Positions 7,317-14,695 of a DNA stretch of 14,695 nucleotides are shown here, piece by piece. Numbering within the stretch: position 1 is the first letter of the stretch; each line of letters starts with the position of its first letter. The stretch covers positions 1 to 14,695 of the forward strand of contig JAEXCN010000546.1 of the NCBI GenBank assembly GCA_023402175.1, written 5' to 3'. The translations under genes were made by a program, and so were the position numbers. The DNA is from Pseudomonadota bacterium (lineage in GTDB: Bacteria > Myxococcota_A > Polyangia > Polyangiales > Polyangiaceae). Below the pieces are notes generated by a model, which did no database searches, had not been told where the DNA came from, and saw only the letters and a program-made list of their open reading frames with translations.

Positions 7317-9482
7317 TCAGGCTGGCGGCTCTTTGGCGACCGGCTTCACGCCCGGCGGCGCCGGCGTCTTCACGAGCGGTTCGTCCGGAGAGAGCTCTGC
7401 CGGAGCAGCTGCCGCTTTGCCCGGGAACACCCGGCGGAGCGCCTTCAGATGACGCGCGGTCACGCCGGGGACCGCGAGGATCGCGGCGTCGTCGGCCGCC
7501 TTGATGGCCTTGAGGCTGCCGAGGTGCATGAGGAGCGCCTGCTTCGTCTTCGGCCCGATACCCGCGATGTCGTCGAGCGCCGAGCGCATGCGCTTTCGTT
7601 TGCCGAGCTTCTCTCGCGCGCGATTCGAGAACCGGTGCGCCTCGTCGCGCAGGCGCGCGAGGAAGAACATCGAGGCCGAGTGGCTCTTCAGCGGGATCGG
7701 GTTCTTCTGCCCCGGGAGATAAACGCGATCGACGAGCGTCTCGCCGAGCACGTTCTCCTTCTCCTTCGCGAGCGCGACGATCGGCAGCTCGTGCAGCCCC
7801 AGGTCACGTGCCGCGGCGAGCGCGACCGCGAGCTGTCCACGGCCGCCGTCGACCACGAACAAGTCGGGGAGATCCCACTCGTTCTCCTGCCCGTCCGAGC
7901 TCGGAGGCTCGGAGTCGCCGTGTCCCGAATCCGGCGGCTGCGAGCCTTCGACCTCCACGCGCGCCGCCTTCTCTTCTTGCCGCTTCAATCCGCGACGGAA
8001 CCGGCGCGCGAGCACTTCGTACATCGCGCGGTAGTCGTCGCCGGCCAGCGAGACGGGCTCGCCGTGCTCGTCATCGATCTCCTGGTCGAGCGTCCCCTCC
8101 GCTCCTCCACCGGGACACGGCGCGGCGTCGGTCGCCTTCGATGAAGACGCGTCACCGCGGACGTGGAACGTGCGATAGCGCTTCTTGTCCGGCTCACCGT
8201 CGAGCATCGCGACGACGGCGCCGACCGTGTCGTGTCCGCCGAGATGCGAGATGTCGCAACACTCGATGCGCCGCGGGACAGTCGGAAGTCGGAGGCGCTC
8301 CTTCAGCTGCGTGAGGCGCTCCTGGACGTCGTCGGATGCGCGGCGCTTCTCGTTGAACGCGTGGCTCGCGTTGTCGTTTGCGAGGCGCAAGAGATCGACC
8401 CGAGGCCCTCGCTGCGGACAGAGGAGTGACACCTTGTGTTTCGCGCGCTCGCTGAGCCACTCAGCCGTGCCGCTCGCCGCGTCGGGCAGCGTCGGGACGA
8501 TGATCTCGTCGGGCACCGGCATTGCGGCGCTGTTCGGATCGCTCGCGTCGGCGAGCGCGTAGTTCTGCGCGAGGAACGCGGCCACGACCTCCTCGTCGGG
8601 GACCTCCGCGTTCTTGATCGAGAACGTCCCGACGTCGGCGAGCTTGCCGCGTCGGATGTGGAGCAGTGCGAGCTCGACGAGATCGCCTTCGCGATGAATT
8701 CCGAGCACGTCGCGATCGACGTCGTCGACGCTGACGACGCGCTGCTCTTCCCTCACCTTGTCGATCGCATGAAGCTGATCGCGGTAGACCGCGGCGAGCT
8801 CGAAGCGCATCGCGCGCGCGGCAGCCTGCATCCGGCTCTCGAGCTCCGCCGAGAGCTCGTCGTGGCGACCGTCGAGAAACATCGCAACGGCGCGGACCTG
8901 CTCGTCGTACCACGCGCGATCGACGTCGAGCACGCACGGCGCCGGACAGCGCTTGATCTGGTGCTGGAGGCACGGCCGCTTGCGCGAGCGCATCTCCGTG
9001 TCGGTGCACGTCCGGAGCTGGAAGTGCTTGTTGACGAGATGGAGCGTCCGGCGCGCGGCGGTCGCCGAGTGGTACGGCCCGAAGTAGCGCGCGGTTTCGC
9101 CCGGCTGATAGCTCGGCCGTCGGACGACCCACAGGCGCGGCCATGCGTCCTTCGGATCGAGCCGCAGCGAGATGTAGTCCTTATCGTCGCGGAGCTTGAC
9201 GTTGTAGCGCGGCCGATGCTCCTTGATGAGGTTGTTCTCGAGGATCGCCGCTTCCTTCTCGGTGCCGGTGACGATCGTGTCGAGATCGCCGATCGTCCGC
9301 TGGAGGATCGGGATGAAGTAGCGGTTGTCGGTCGAGCCTTCCTGGAAGTAGCTCCGAACGCGGCTCCGAAGGGACTTCGCCTTGCCGACGTAGACGACGG
9401 TCCCCTTCTTGTCCTTGAACATGTAGACGCCCGACGAAGGCGGCAGCGCGTCGAGCTTCTCTTGGACGACATCGGGGAGCAC
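7317..9482 (-). CDS. uvrC: UvrC, excinuclease ABC subunit C
   Basis: UvrC makes the dual incisions around UvrB-bound DNA lesions in nucleotide excision repair. All domains are present in 721 residues. The GIY-YIG nuclease has SGVY (17-20), VYVGKAKSL (30-38) and E82. Four Cys at 159, 171, 179 and 183 have the spacing of the E. coli 4Fe-4S cluster (C154/166/174/178). The UVR motif is at ~207-242. The RNase H-like nuclease has D410, D545 in VVDGGRGQ and H616 in RDEAHRFS. Helix-hairpin-helix repeats lie at ~635-690. It is over 100 residues longer than typical UvrC because of two low-complexity inserts (~444-480 and ~503-537) and a Pro/Ala-rich tail. The start is GTG at 9482, with an in-frame TAG 15 nt upstream and no Shine-Dalgarno. 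It diverges from the helicase gene. Confidence 0.97.
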   Translation of the reverse strand: MLPDVVQEKLDALPPSSGVYMFKDKKGTVVYVGKAKSLRSRVRSYFQEGSTDNRYFIPILQRTIGDLDTIVTGTEKEAAILENNLIKEHRPRYNVKLRDDKDYISLRLDPKDAWPRLWVVRRPSYQPGETARYFGPYHSATAARRTLHLVNKHFQLRTCTDTEMRSRKRPCLQHQIKRCPAPCVLDVDRAWYDEQVRAVAMFLDGRHDELSAELESRMQAAARAMRFELAAVYRDQLHAIDKVREEQRVVSVDDVDRDVLGIHREGDLVELALLHIRRGKLADVGTFSIKNAEVPDEEVVAAFLAQNYALADASDPNSAAMPVPDEIIVPTLPDAASGTAEWLSERAKHKVSLLCPQRGPRVDLLRLANDNASHAFNEKRRASDDVQERLTQLKERLRLPTVPRRIECCDISHLGGHDTVGAVVAMLDGEPDKKRYRTFHVRGDASSSKATDAAPCPGGGAEGTLDQEIDDEHGEPVSLAGDDYRAMYEVLARRFRRGLKRQEEKAARVEVEGSQPPDSGHGDSEPPSSDGQENEWDLPDLFVVDGGRGQLAVALAAARDLGLHELPIVALAKEKENVLGETLVDRVYLPGQKNPIPLKSHSASMFFLARLRDEAHRFSNRAREKLGKRKRMRSALDDIAGIGPKTKQALLMHLGSLKAIKAADDAAILAVPGVTARHLKALRRVFPGKAAAAPAELSPDEPLVKTPAPPGVKPVAKEPPA

Positions 9483-9491
9483 GGGAGGCGG

Positions 9492-9497
9492 ATTCTA
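9492..9497 (-). promoter_or_regulatory. uvrC: Candidate -10 element of uvrC
   Basis: TAGAAT on the minus strand (five of six matches to TATAAT) ends 9 nt before the uvrC GTG, so transcription could start at or next to the start codon. No convincing -35 hexamer is found 16-18 nt upstream; a perfect dyad lies there instead, centred near -48. The absence of a ribosome site is consistent with a leaderless message. Confidence 0.4.
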
Positions 9498-9518
9498 GTC
9501 GGGAGGTCCAAAAGCAGG

Positions 9519-9542
9519 AGATAGAGATGGACCTCTCTATCT
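9519..9542. promoter_or_regulatory. Perfect 9-bp dyad in the divergent uvrC/helicase promoter region
   Basis: AGATAGAGA (9519-9527) and TCTCTATCT (9534-9542) are exact inverted copies with a 6-nt spacer, 36 nt from the uvrC start and 46 nt from the helicase start. As both genes are transcribed away from it, it cannot be a terminator for either. An operator for a dimeric regulator serving both directions is the simplest reading. It is notably A/T-rich for this DNA. Confidence 0.6.
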
Positions 9543-9588
9543 AGTACGGCAAAGCGGACCCTGAAAACCTGCGCTATGACGGAGCAGC

Positions 9589-11958
9589 ATGAATGCGGCT
9601 CCGCACATCACGGCGCTGCTCGGCCCGACGAACACGGGCAAGACGCATCACGCGATCGAGCGCATGCTCGAGCACGCGTCGGGGATGATCGGGCTGCCGC
9701 TGCGCTTGCTCGCGCGCGAGGTCTACGATCGGATCACCGCCCGCGTCGGTGAATCGAAGGTCGCGCTGGTGACGGGCGAGGAGCAGCGCGTCCCGCGGCG
9801 GCCTTCGTACTGGGTCGCGACGGTCGAGGCGATGCCGGTCGATCGCGAGGTCGACTTCCTCGCGGTCGACGAGATCCAGCTGGCCGCCCACCACCAGCGC
9901 GGCCACGTCTTCACATCTCGTTTGCTCGCCGCGCGCGGCCGGCTCGAGACGTGGTTCCTCGGCGCGGACACGATGCGCGGCGCGCTCCGCGAGCTCGTCC
10001 CGACCGCGCGTCACGTCGAGCACCCGCGCCTGTCGAGCCTGTCCTATGCAGGAGCAACGCCGCTCGCGCGACTGCCACCACGAAGCGCGGTGGTCGCCTT
10101 CTCGATGCCGCACGTGTACGAGCTCGCCGAGCGCTTGCGGAAGCGACGCGGCGGCGCTGCCGTCGTCCTCGGCGCGCTCTCGCCGAGGACGCGCAACGCG
10201 CAGGTCGCGATGTTCCAGGCGGGCGAGGTCGATTGCCTCGTCGCCACCGACGCCATCGGCATGGGCCTGAACCTCGATGTCGAGCACGTCGCGTTCGCCG
10301 CCACGCGGAAGTTCGACGGACGCGACGTCCGCGACGTCGAAGACGCGGAGCTCGGACAGATCGCGGGCCGCGCGGGCCGCTGGATCCACGACGGGACGTT
10401 CGGCACGATCTCGCCGCTCGATCTCCCCGCAAGCACGGTGCACGCGATCGAGACACACTCCTTCCAGCACGTCCGCCGCGTCCAGTGGCGCTCGGACGAT
10501 CTCGACTTCTCCTCCGTCGCCACGCTGCGCGCCTCGCTCGCCGAGCCGCCGACGCGAGGGATCCTCCGCCATGCCGCGGCCGCGGACGACGCCCTCTGCC
10601 TCGCGCACCTCGCCAATCGCGAAGAGGTGATGGCGCGCGCGAGGAAAGAGGACGGCGTACGGCTCCTCTGGGAGGTCTGCACCGTTCCCGATTTTCGCAA
10701 GCTGATGCTCGAGGTCCACGTCGACTTCCTCGAGCAGCTCTTCATCGAGCTCGCCGATCGCGGCCGCGTTCGCGACGAATGGATCGATCGCCACGTCCGC
10801 GATCTCGAGCGCGGCTCCGCGAGCGACGTCGAGGAGCTCATCGCGCGCATCGCCGCGGTGCGCACGTGGACCTACGTCGCGAACCGCGCCTCGTGGCTCG
10901 GCGATTCCGCGGAGGCATGGCAGGAGCGCACGCGGAACCTCGAGGATCGCCTGAGCGATGCGCTCCACGAGCGCCTCGTCCTCCGCTTCGTCGACGTGAA
11001 GAAAGCGGCGCGGCCGCGAGGACGTCAGGTCACGAAGCGCGCGCGCGGCGAAAGCGAGCCCGATCTCGACATGCTCACGACGTCGAGCCCCGATCCCGGG
11101 CATCCGTTCGCGAAGCTCGCTTCGATGCGCGCGGCGATCACGCCGGGCGCCCGCACCGTCGTCGCCCGCCCGGGATCGCCCGCGTGGGTCGAGGACATCG
11201 TCGAGGCGCCGCACGACGCGCTCTCGCTCGACGCGACCGGACGCATCGCCCACGCCTCCACCGAACGCGTCGTCGGCCAGATCGTGCGTGGCGCGTCGAT
11301 GGCGCTTCCCGACGTTCGCCTCGTCGAGGCGGACGAGCTCGGAGCCGGCGCGAGGAGCCGCGTGCAGCGACGGCTGCTCGCGTTCGCGCGCGACGTCGTC
11401 GCGGATCTGCTCGGCGGCGCATCGGATCTCGCGACCGGCGAGTCCTCCGCTCCGCTTCGCGCGTTCGTTCATCGCCTCGAGCAAGGCCTCGGGACGGCGC
11501 TCGAAGACGAGCTCGAGGACGTCCTCGACGTCCTCGGCCCGAACGATCGCGTCGCGCTCGAGGAGTGCGGGGTCCGCTTCGGCACGGGCGTCGTCTTCCT
11601 TCCGAGCGGCCTCTCGGGGCCAACCGTCGATGCACGCGTCGCGCTCGCGGCCGCGTGGTTCAGGACCGGACGATCGCTGCGCGCGCCCGCAGGCGGAGCA
11701 GTCTCGTTTGCGCCGAGCCGCGCGGTCGATCGCCAGGCATACGCGGCGATCGGCTATCCTGTCGTCGGCCCGCGCGCGATCCGTGCCGACGTGCTCGATC
11801 GCGTGCTCGATCACATCCGCGCATCACCATCCACCGACGGGGACCCTCACGACGACGCCAAGCTGGCGAGCTGGATCGGCGCATCGCGGACCGAGCTCCG
11901 CAAAGTCCTCGCGTCGCGCGCTCGCACAGCCCGTCGGACGAGCCCAGAGCCCGCCTGA
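9589..11958 (+). CDS. SUV3/Ski2-like DExH RNA helicase
   Basis: This 789-residue superfamily 2 helicase resembles the mitochondrial degradosome helicase SUV3 and its proteobacterial relatives. Motif I is GPTNTGKT (12-19), followed by a SUV3-like segment GLPLRLLAREVYDR. The DExH box is DEIQ (94-97) in VDEIQLA. Helicase domain 2 carries ATDAIGMGLNLD (219-230) and motif VI QIAGRAGRW (257-265). These enzymes use ATP to unwind RNA duplexes, usually feeding a 3'-5' exonuclease; the bacterial partner and substrate are not evident here. Residues ~310-460 look like the helical C-terminal region of SUV3; the remaining ~330 residues are not recognisable to me and show no zinc-type Cys clusters. ATG 9589 has GGAG at 9581-9584, and the helicase core starts a few residues in, as expected. 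Its 3' end converges on the L,D-transpeptidase gene with a 99-nt gap lacking a clear terminator. Confidence 0.9.
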   Translation: MNAAPHITALLGPTNTGKTHHAIERMLEHASGMIGLPLRLLAREVYDRITARVGESKVALVTGEEQRVPRRPSYWVATVEAMPVDREVDFLAVDEIQLAAHHQRGHVFTSRLLAARGRLETWFLGADTMRGALRELVPTARHVEHPRLSSLSYAGATPLARLPPRSAVVAFSMPHVYELAERLRKRRGGAAVVLGALSPRTRNAQVAMFQAGEVDCLVATDAIGMGLNLDVEHVAFAATRKFDGRDVRDVEDAELGQIAGRAGRWIHDGTFGTISPLDLPASTVHAIETHSFQHVRRVQWRSDDLDFSSVATLRASLAEPPTRGILRHAAAADDALCLAHLANREEVMARARKEDGVRLLWEVCTVPDFRKLMLEVHVDFLEQLFIELADRGRVRDEWIDRHVRDLERGSASDVEELIARIAAVRTWTYVANRASWLGDSAEAWQERTRNLEDRLSDALHERLVLRFVDVKKAARPRGRQVTKRARGESEPDLDMLTTSSPDPGHPFAKLASMRAAITPGARTVVARPGSPAWVEDIVEAPHDALSLDATGRIAHASTERVVGQIVRGASMALPDVRLVEADELGAGARSRVQRRLLAFARDVVADLLGGASDLATGESSAPLRAFVHRLEQGLGTALEDELEDVLDVLGPNDRVALEECGVRFGTGVVFLPSGLSGPTVDARVALAAAWFRTGRSLRAPAGGAVSFAPSRAVDRQAYAAIGYPVVGPRAIRADVLDRVLDHIRASPSTDGDPHDDAKLASWIGASRTELRKVLASRARTARRTSPEPA

Positions 11959-12057
11959 TCGATGCGCCGTGAAGGTCGCTCGGTCGTCGGCCAAGATGAT
12001 CGACGATGAGGCGGACTGTGCTCGCACGCCTTTCTCCGGTGATCGGCTCGCGAGCGG

Positions 12058-12621
12058 TCAATCCTCGATGTCGACGATCGTTCCGTCGGGGACGAGGCGC
12101 GCGATCTCGCTGATCTCGTCCTCGTCGACGGCGATGCAGCCGGCCGTCCAGTCGAACGCCTTGAGCGCCGTCTTCGTGATTCCGTCGAGGGCGACCGGCG
12201 GACCGTGGATGCCGATGTCGCCGCCGATCCGGGCGGACTTCGGGATCTCGCCGCGTTCCTTGAGCATCGCGAACCGGCGGTGGTCGGCCGCGGTCGGGTA
12301 GTCGAGGCGGAGGAAGGTCTTGTACTGCGAGGGCTGGTGCATCGTGACGTGGTAACGCCCGACGGGCGTCGTCATGTCCCCTTCCCGGCGCTTCGGACCC
12401 GCGCCGCCGGGACCGATCGCAATCTTGTAGGATGCAACGACTTCTTCCTTTCCCTTGCCATCACCGGCGAGGAGCTGCATCGAGTGCTCACCTTTCCGGA
12501 CGAGCACCCGCGTGACGCGCTGCTTGGCAGGAGTGGCCCTGGCCGTACGACACGACGCGACGAGCGTGGTCGTGACGGCAAGCGCCGCGAACAGGAGCAT
12601 AGAGAGAGGTCGAGGCAGCAT
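12058..12621 (-). CDS. YafK-type L,D-transpeptidase lipoprotein
   Basis: This 187-residue protein has a lipoprotein signal (lipobox LVASC, Cys24). The rest is one YkuD fold, with TTPVGRYHV in the middle, IGIHGPP carrying H139, and DWTAGCIAV carrying the nucleophile C162. YkuD enzymes attack peptidoglycan stem peptides through this Cys to form or break L,D linkages. The DWTxGCIAV signature, with Ala where many members have Arg, is typical of the YafK/DpaA branch, which includes enzymes that detach envelope proteins from peptidoglycan; which activity applies here cannot be read from sequence. It is expected in the periplasm, anchored by lipid. AGAGGG lies eight bases before ATG 12621. It lies 45 nt after the DUF4390-like gene and is probably co-transcribed. 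A second Met at codon 8 lacks a ribosome site. Confidence 0.92.
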   Translation of the reverse strand: MLPRPLSMLLFAALAVTTTLVASCRTARATPAKQRVTRVLVRKGEHSMQLLAGDGKGKEEVVASYKIAIGPGGAGPKRREGDMTTPVGRYHVTMHQPSQYKTFLRLDYPTAADHRRFAMLKERGEIPKSARIGGDIGIHGPPVALDGITKTALKAFDWTAGCIAVDEDEISEIARLVPDGTIVDIED

Positions 12622-12666
12622 GGCTTCGACCCTCTCTTCGGACGGAGGCTTGGATTTGTGACGGAC

Positions 12667-13353
12667 CTACGGCGTCACGGTCTGCGTCCGGAAACGCAGC
12701 GTCCGATCCGCGTTCCCGAGCTGCCGGACGAAGAGCCCGACGAACGACCCGAAGAGCGCGTCGCCCGGACCGATGCCCGTCGATCCCGCGGGGCGCGAAA
12801 CCCACTGCCGCATCTGCGCGAGCATCTGCGGGCTCACCGGATTGATCTCGACGATGACGCCGAGGAAGTGCGGCTTGCCTGGCGTGAGGAGCGACCGATC
12901 GGCGACGGGGAGGTCGCGTGCGTCGGCACACTGGCGAAGGACGCCTTCGAGGTTCAGAGCCGCGGCGTCGCGCTCGCCGCCCGGGCTCGAGATCTTGAGC
13001 CGGTAGACCTCGTCCCAGAGATCGTAGACGACGCGGCATGTCCGCACCGCGAGGGCGACCGGGTTCGCTTCCCCCTCGCGGAGCACGTACGCGCGCATCG
13101 CGATGACGGTCGGCAGACCGCTCCCGAGCTTCTCGGCCATCGCCTTGTCGATCACGTCGCGGTACGAGAAGCTCGCGCGAAGCAGCGTCTGGTGCGTCTT
13201 GTCGTTCTTGTCCCAGGCGAAGTTCGCCTGGCGGCGCGGCAGCTCTTCCTGCTTCGGCGGCTCGTCGTCCGCTCGCGCCGTTCGCGGCGGGGTGAACGTG
13301 GCGAGCGCGAGAAGCGCGGCGAAGACCAGGGCGAAGGGACGCGACGGCTTCAC
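12667..13353 (-). CDS. DUF4390-like periplasmic protein
   Basis: This 228-residue protein starts at GTG 13353, giving a clear signal peptide (KPSRPF, hydrophobic stretch to ~20, predicted type I cleavage after TARA at residue 28). The start overlaps the stop of the barrel gene in GTGA, a 4-nt overlap typical of translational coupling. The open frame continues upstream, but only as a shadow of that gene. After an acidic, Pro-containing linker, residues ~50-125 have the pattern of DUF4390: helix DKAMAEKLGSGLPTVIAMRAYV followed by a strand pair with RTCRVVYDLWDEVYRLKI. The later part includes HFLGVIVEINPVS and GDALFGSFVGLFVRQLG. The function of the family is not established. Coupling to a BamA/TamA-like gene suggests an envelope role, possibly outer-membrane assembly; this is inference. 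Confidence 0.75.
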   Translation of the reverse strand: MKPSRPFALVFAALLALATFTPPRTARADDEPPKQEELPRRQANFAWDKNDKTHQTLLRASFSYRDVIDKAMAEKLGSGLPTVIAMRAYVLREGEANPVALAVRTCRVVYDLWDEVYRLKISSPGGERDAAALNLEGVLRQCADARDLPVADRSLLTPGKPHFLGVIVEINPVSPQMLAQMRQWVSRPAGSTGIGPGDALFGSFVGLFVRQLGNADRTLRFRTQTVTP

Positions 13354-14695
13354 TGCGCCCCCGATCGGATCGGGATGAACCCGAGGAAGTTGGCGATGCC
13401 GAGCGCGATCCCTCCCGCGGCCGTATCCATCCTGAGGCCGAGGTTGAACGTGAGGTCGACCGGCACCCGTTGGAAGCCGCTGTAGCCGCGCGCCGGCTGG
13501 TCGATATCTCTGCCGTTCGCGACCGCGTAGACGCCTGCCGACCCGAACAGGTCGACTCCGTAGATCGATTGACGGCCGCGGTAGAGCGGAATGCGGTACT
13601 CGGCGTTCAGCCGCGCTGCGTAGTCGCCGTAGCGCACCTCCGCGATCGCGGTGTTGAAGAAATTCGGTGCGGCGCGGCGGTCGAAGGCGAGATCGAGCGC
13701 GCGGTGCGGCCGGAGGTCGGTGTAGTCCCCCACGTAGAACTTCTCGAACAGGGGCGCATTGCCGAACACGCTGCCGAAGATCCCTTCGATACGTAAGACG
13801 TGATCCCAGGGCAACGGCATCCAACGCGATCCGCGAAGGACGAGCTTGGCGTACGGATAGTCGCTCCCGAGCGGCGTGAGCGACGCCTCGGCAAGCGCGA
13901 GCACATGCCAGCCTCGCGTCGGCAGGAACGGCTCGTCGCGGGTGTCGTGGACGAGGGTGGCAGCGACCGTCGAGAGGATGCTCGATCCGGGTGGCAGATC
14001 GAAGTCGATCGGCTCGATGTCGAGCCCGCGCTTGTGGCTTGCGGCTCGAGGCAAGCTCGCGTCGACCTTCTCGAGGCGGTAGTCGAAGAAGACGCGCGTC
14101 GCGACGCTTCCGACCTCGTGCCCTGCGCCGATCTTGCCGCCGAAGCGGCGATAGGAGACGACGGCGAAGTCCTGCGCGACCTTCTGCGTCGGATCGTCGA
14201 CGAGCGCGTCGCGGTTTCCGAAGAAGTCCTTCGCGTTGTTGTAGAGCAGCTGCGCTTCGGCGGTCCACGACGAGCGAAGGAAGCTCTGATCGCTGAAGCG
14301 CGTGCGGAGCGCGAGCTGCCCATCCGCGAGCGCGATCGCGCCGCCGAGCGCGACGCCGCTGCCGGCGAGGTTCTGCTCGGAGACGTCGAGGCCGCCGAAC
14401 GCCGTGAGCGGCCGGGCACGCCCGTTCGGCTCCGCATCGGCAGAGAGACCGAGCCACAGATCGTTGACGACGATCGTGTTGCGCTCGACGACGTCGATCA
14501 CGAGCACGACGAAGCCGCGCTTCGTGCCTCGCCGGAGCGACAGCTGCACGTCGCGGAAGAAGCCGGTGCCGAGCAGCCGAAAGCGCGTGAGCTGGAGCTC
14601 CTTGTCGTCGACGTCGAGGACCGCGCCACGCTGGAACGGAACGAACCGGAGGACGACGCGCGCGAGCGTCGTCGTGTTGCCGCGCACCTCGATGC
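13350..14695 (-). CDS. BamA/TamA-like outer-membrane barrel protein (5' end beyond window)
   Basis: The gene runs off the right edge; 448 codons are visible. The first residues, IEVRGNTTTLARVV, match the start of a POTRA repeat, and that repeat closes near VVLVIDVVERN, so the visible part is the last POTRA plus the barrel. The barrel has Bac_surface_Ag (Omp85) features: VHDTRDEPFLPTRGW, FEKFYVGD, alternating strands and YRIPLYRG. Omp85 proteins insert outer-membrane proteins or translocate substrates. Two features are atypical: the segment after FYVGD reads YTDLRPHR where BamA usually has a VRGF-like motif, and the C-terminus ends FIPIRSGAQ rather than in an aromatic residue. It may therefore be a TamA-like or specialised paralogue and not the essential BamA. 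The internal GTG at 14687 is not a real start because the frame is open and homologous across it. Confidence 0.85.
   Translation of the reverse strand, partial: IEVRGNTTTLARVVLRFVPFQRGAVLDVDDKELQLTRFRLLGTGFFRDVQLSLRRGTKRGFVVLVIDVVERNTIVVNDLWLGLSADAEPNGRARPLTAFGGLDVSEQNLAGSGVALGGAIALADGQLALRTRFSDQSFLRSSWTAEAQLLYNNAKDFFGNRDALVDDPTQKVAQDFAVVSYRRFGGKIGAGHEVGSVATRVFFDYRLEKVDASLPRAASHKRGLDIEPIDFDLPPGSSILSTVAATLVHDTRDEPFLPTRGWHVLALAEASLTPLGSDYPYAKLVLRGSRWMPLPWDHVLRIEGIFGSVFGNAPLFEKFYVGDYTDLRPHRALDLAFDRRAAPNFFNTAIAEVRYGDYAARLNAEYRIPLYRGRQSIYGVDLFGSAGVYAVANGRDIDQPARGYSGFQRVPVDLTFNLGLRMDTAAGGIALGIANFLGFIPIRSGAQ

Noticed and set aside
12046..12055. Palindrome GCTCGCGAGC between the helicase and L,D-transpeptidase genes, also found at 7271-7280
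   Set aside because: A 10-bp GC-only palindrome is expected by chance in such DNA, and neither copy has a U-tract; shared intergenic location is not enough evidence.

Overview
The window is high-GC DNA with strong third-position GC. This produces long spurious antisense open frames opposite almost every gene. Large Cys-rich VWA lipoproteins, a BamA-like barrel gene coupled to a DUF4390-like gene, and a bacterial SUV3-type helicase suggest Myxococcota, probably the Polyangia side. That assignment is inference from gene content; no taxonomic marker is present.

Layout, left to right. (1) An OmpA-like lipoprotein gene (+) converges, with a 12-nt gap, on an OmpR/PhoB-type response regulator gene (-) that has no kinase beside it. 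(2) Two tandem paralogues (-) encode large secreted, Cys-rich von Willebrand A proteins, here VWA1 (2057-4525) and VWA2 (4884-7139). Each ends in its own hairpin. The 358-nt spacer between them holds a candidate promoter for VWA1, a perfect 9-bp dyad over its -35 box and a second inverted repeat further upstream. A hexanucleotide tandem array lies upstream of VWA2. (3) uvrC (-) and a SUV3/Ski2-like RNA helicase gene (+) diverge from a 106-nt spacer centred on another perfect 9-bp dyad. (4) At the right is an envelope cluster (-): a BamA/TamA-like barrel gene cut by the window edge, a DUF4390-like periplasmic protein gene overlapping it by 4 nt, and a YafK-type L,D-transpeptidase lipoprotein gene 45 nt further on.

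Most products act at the envelope or surface. The least explained part is the VWA pair. They share a MIDAS-type motif, an identical acidic block and many aligned blocks up to the same C-terminal tail, but differ in an internal Cys-containing insert and in their upstream DNA. A surface adhesin or binding role, by analogy with the VWA lipoproteins of myxobacterial gliding, is a hypothesis. The other genes belong to recognisable families. I see no tRNA, rRNA, CRISPR, transposase, phage or defence genes.
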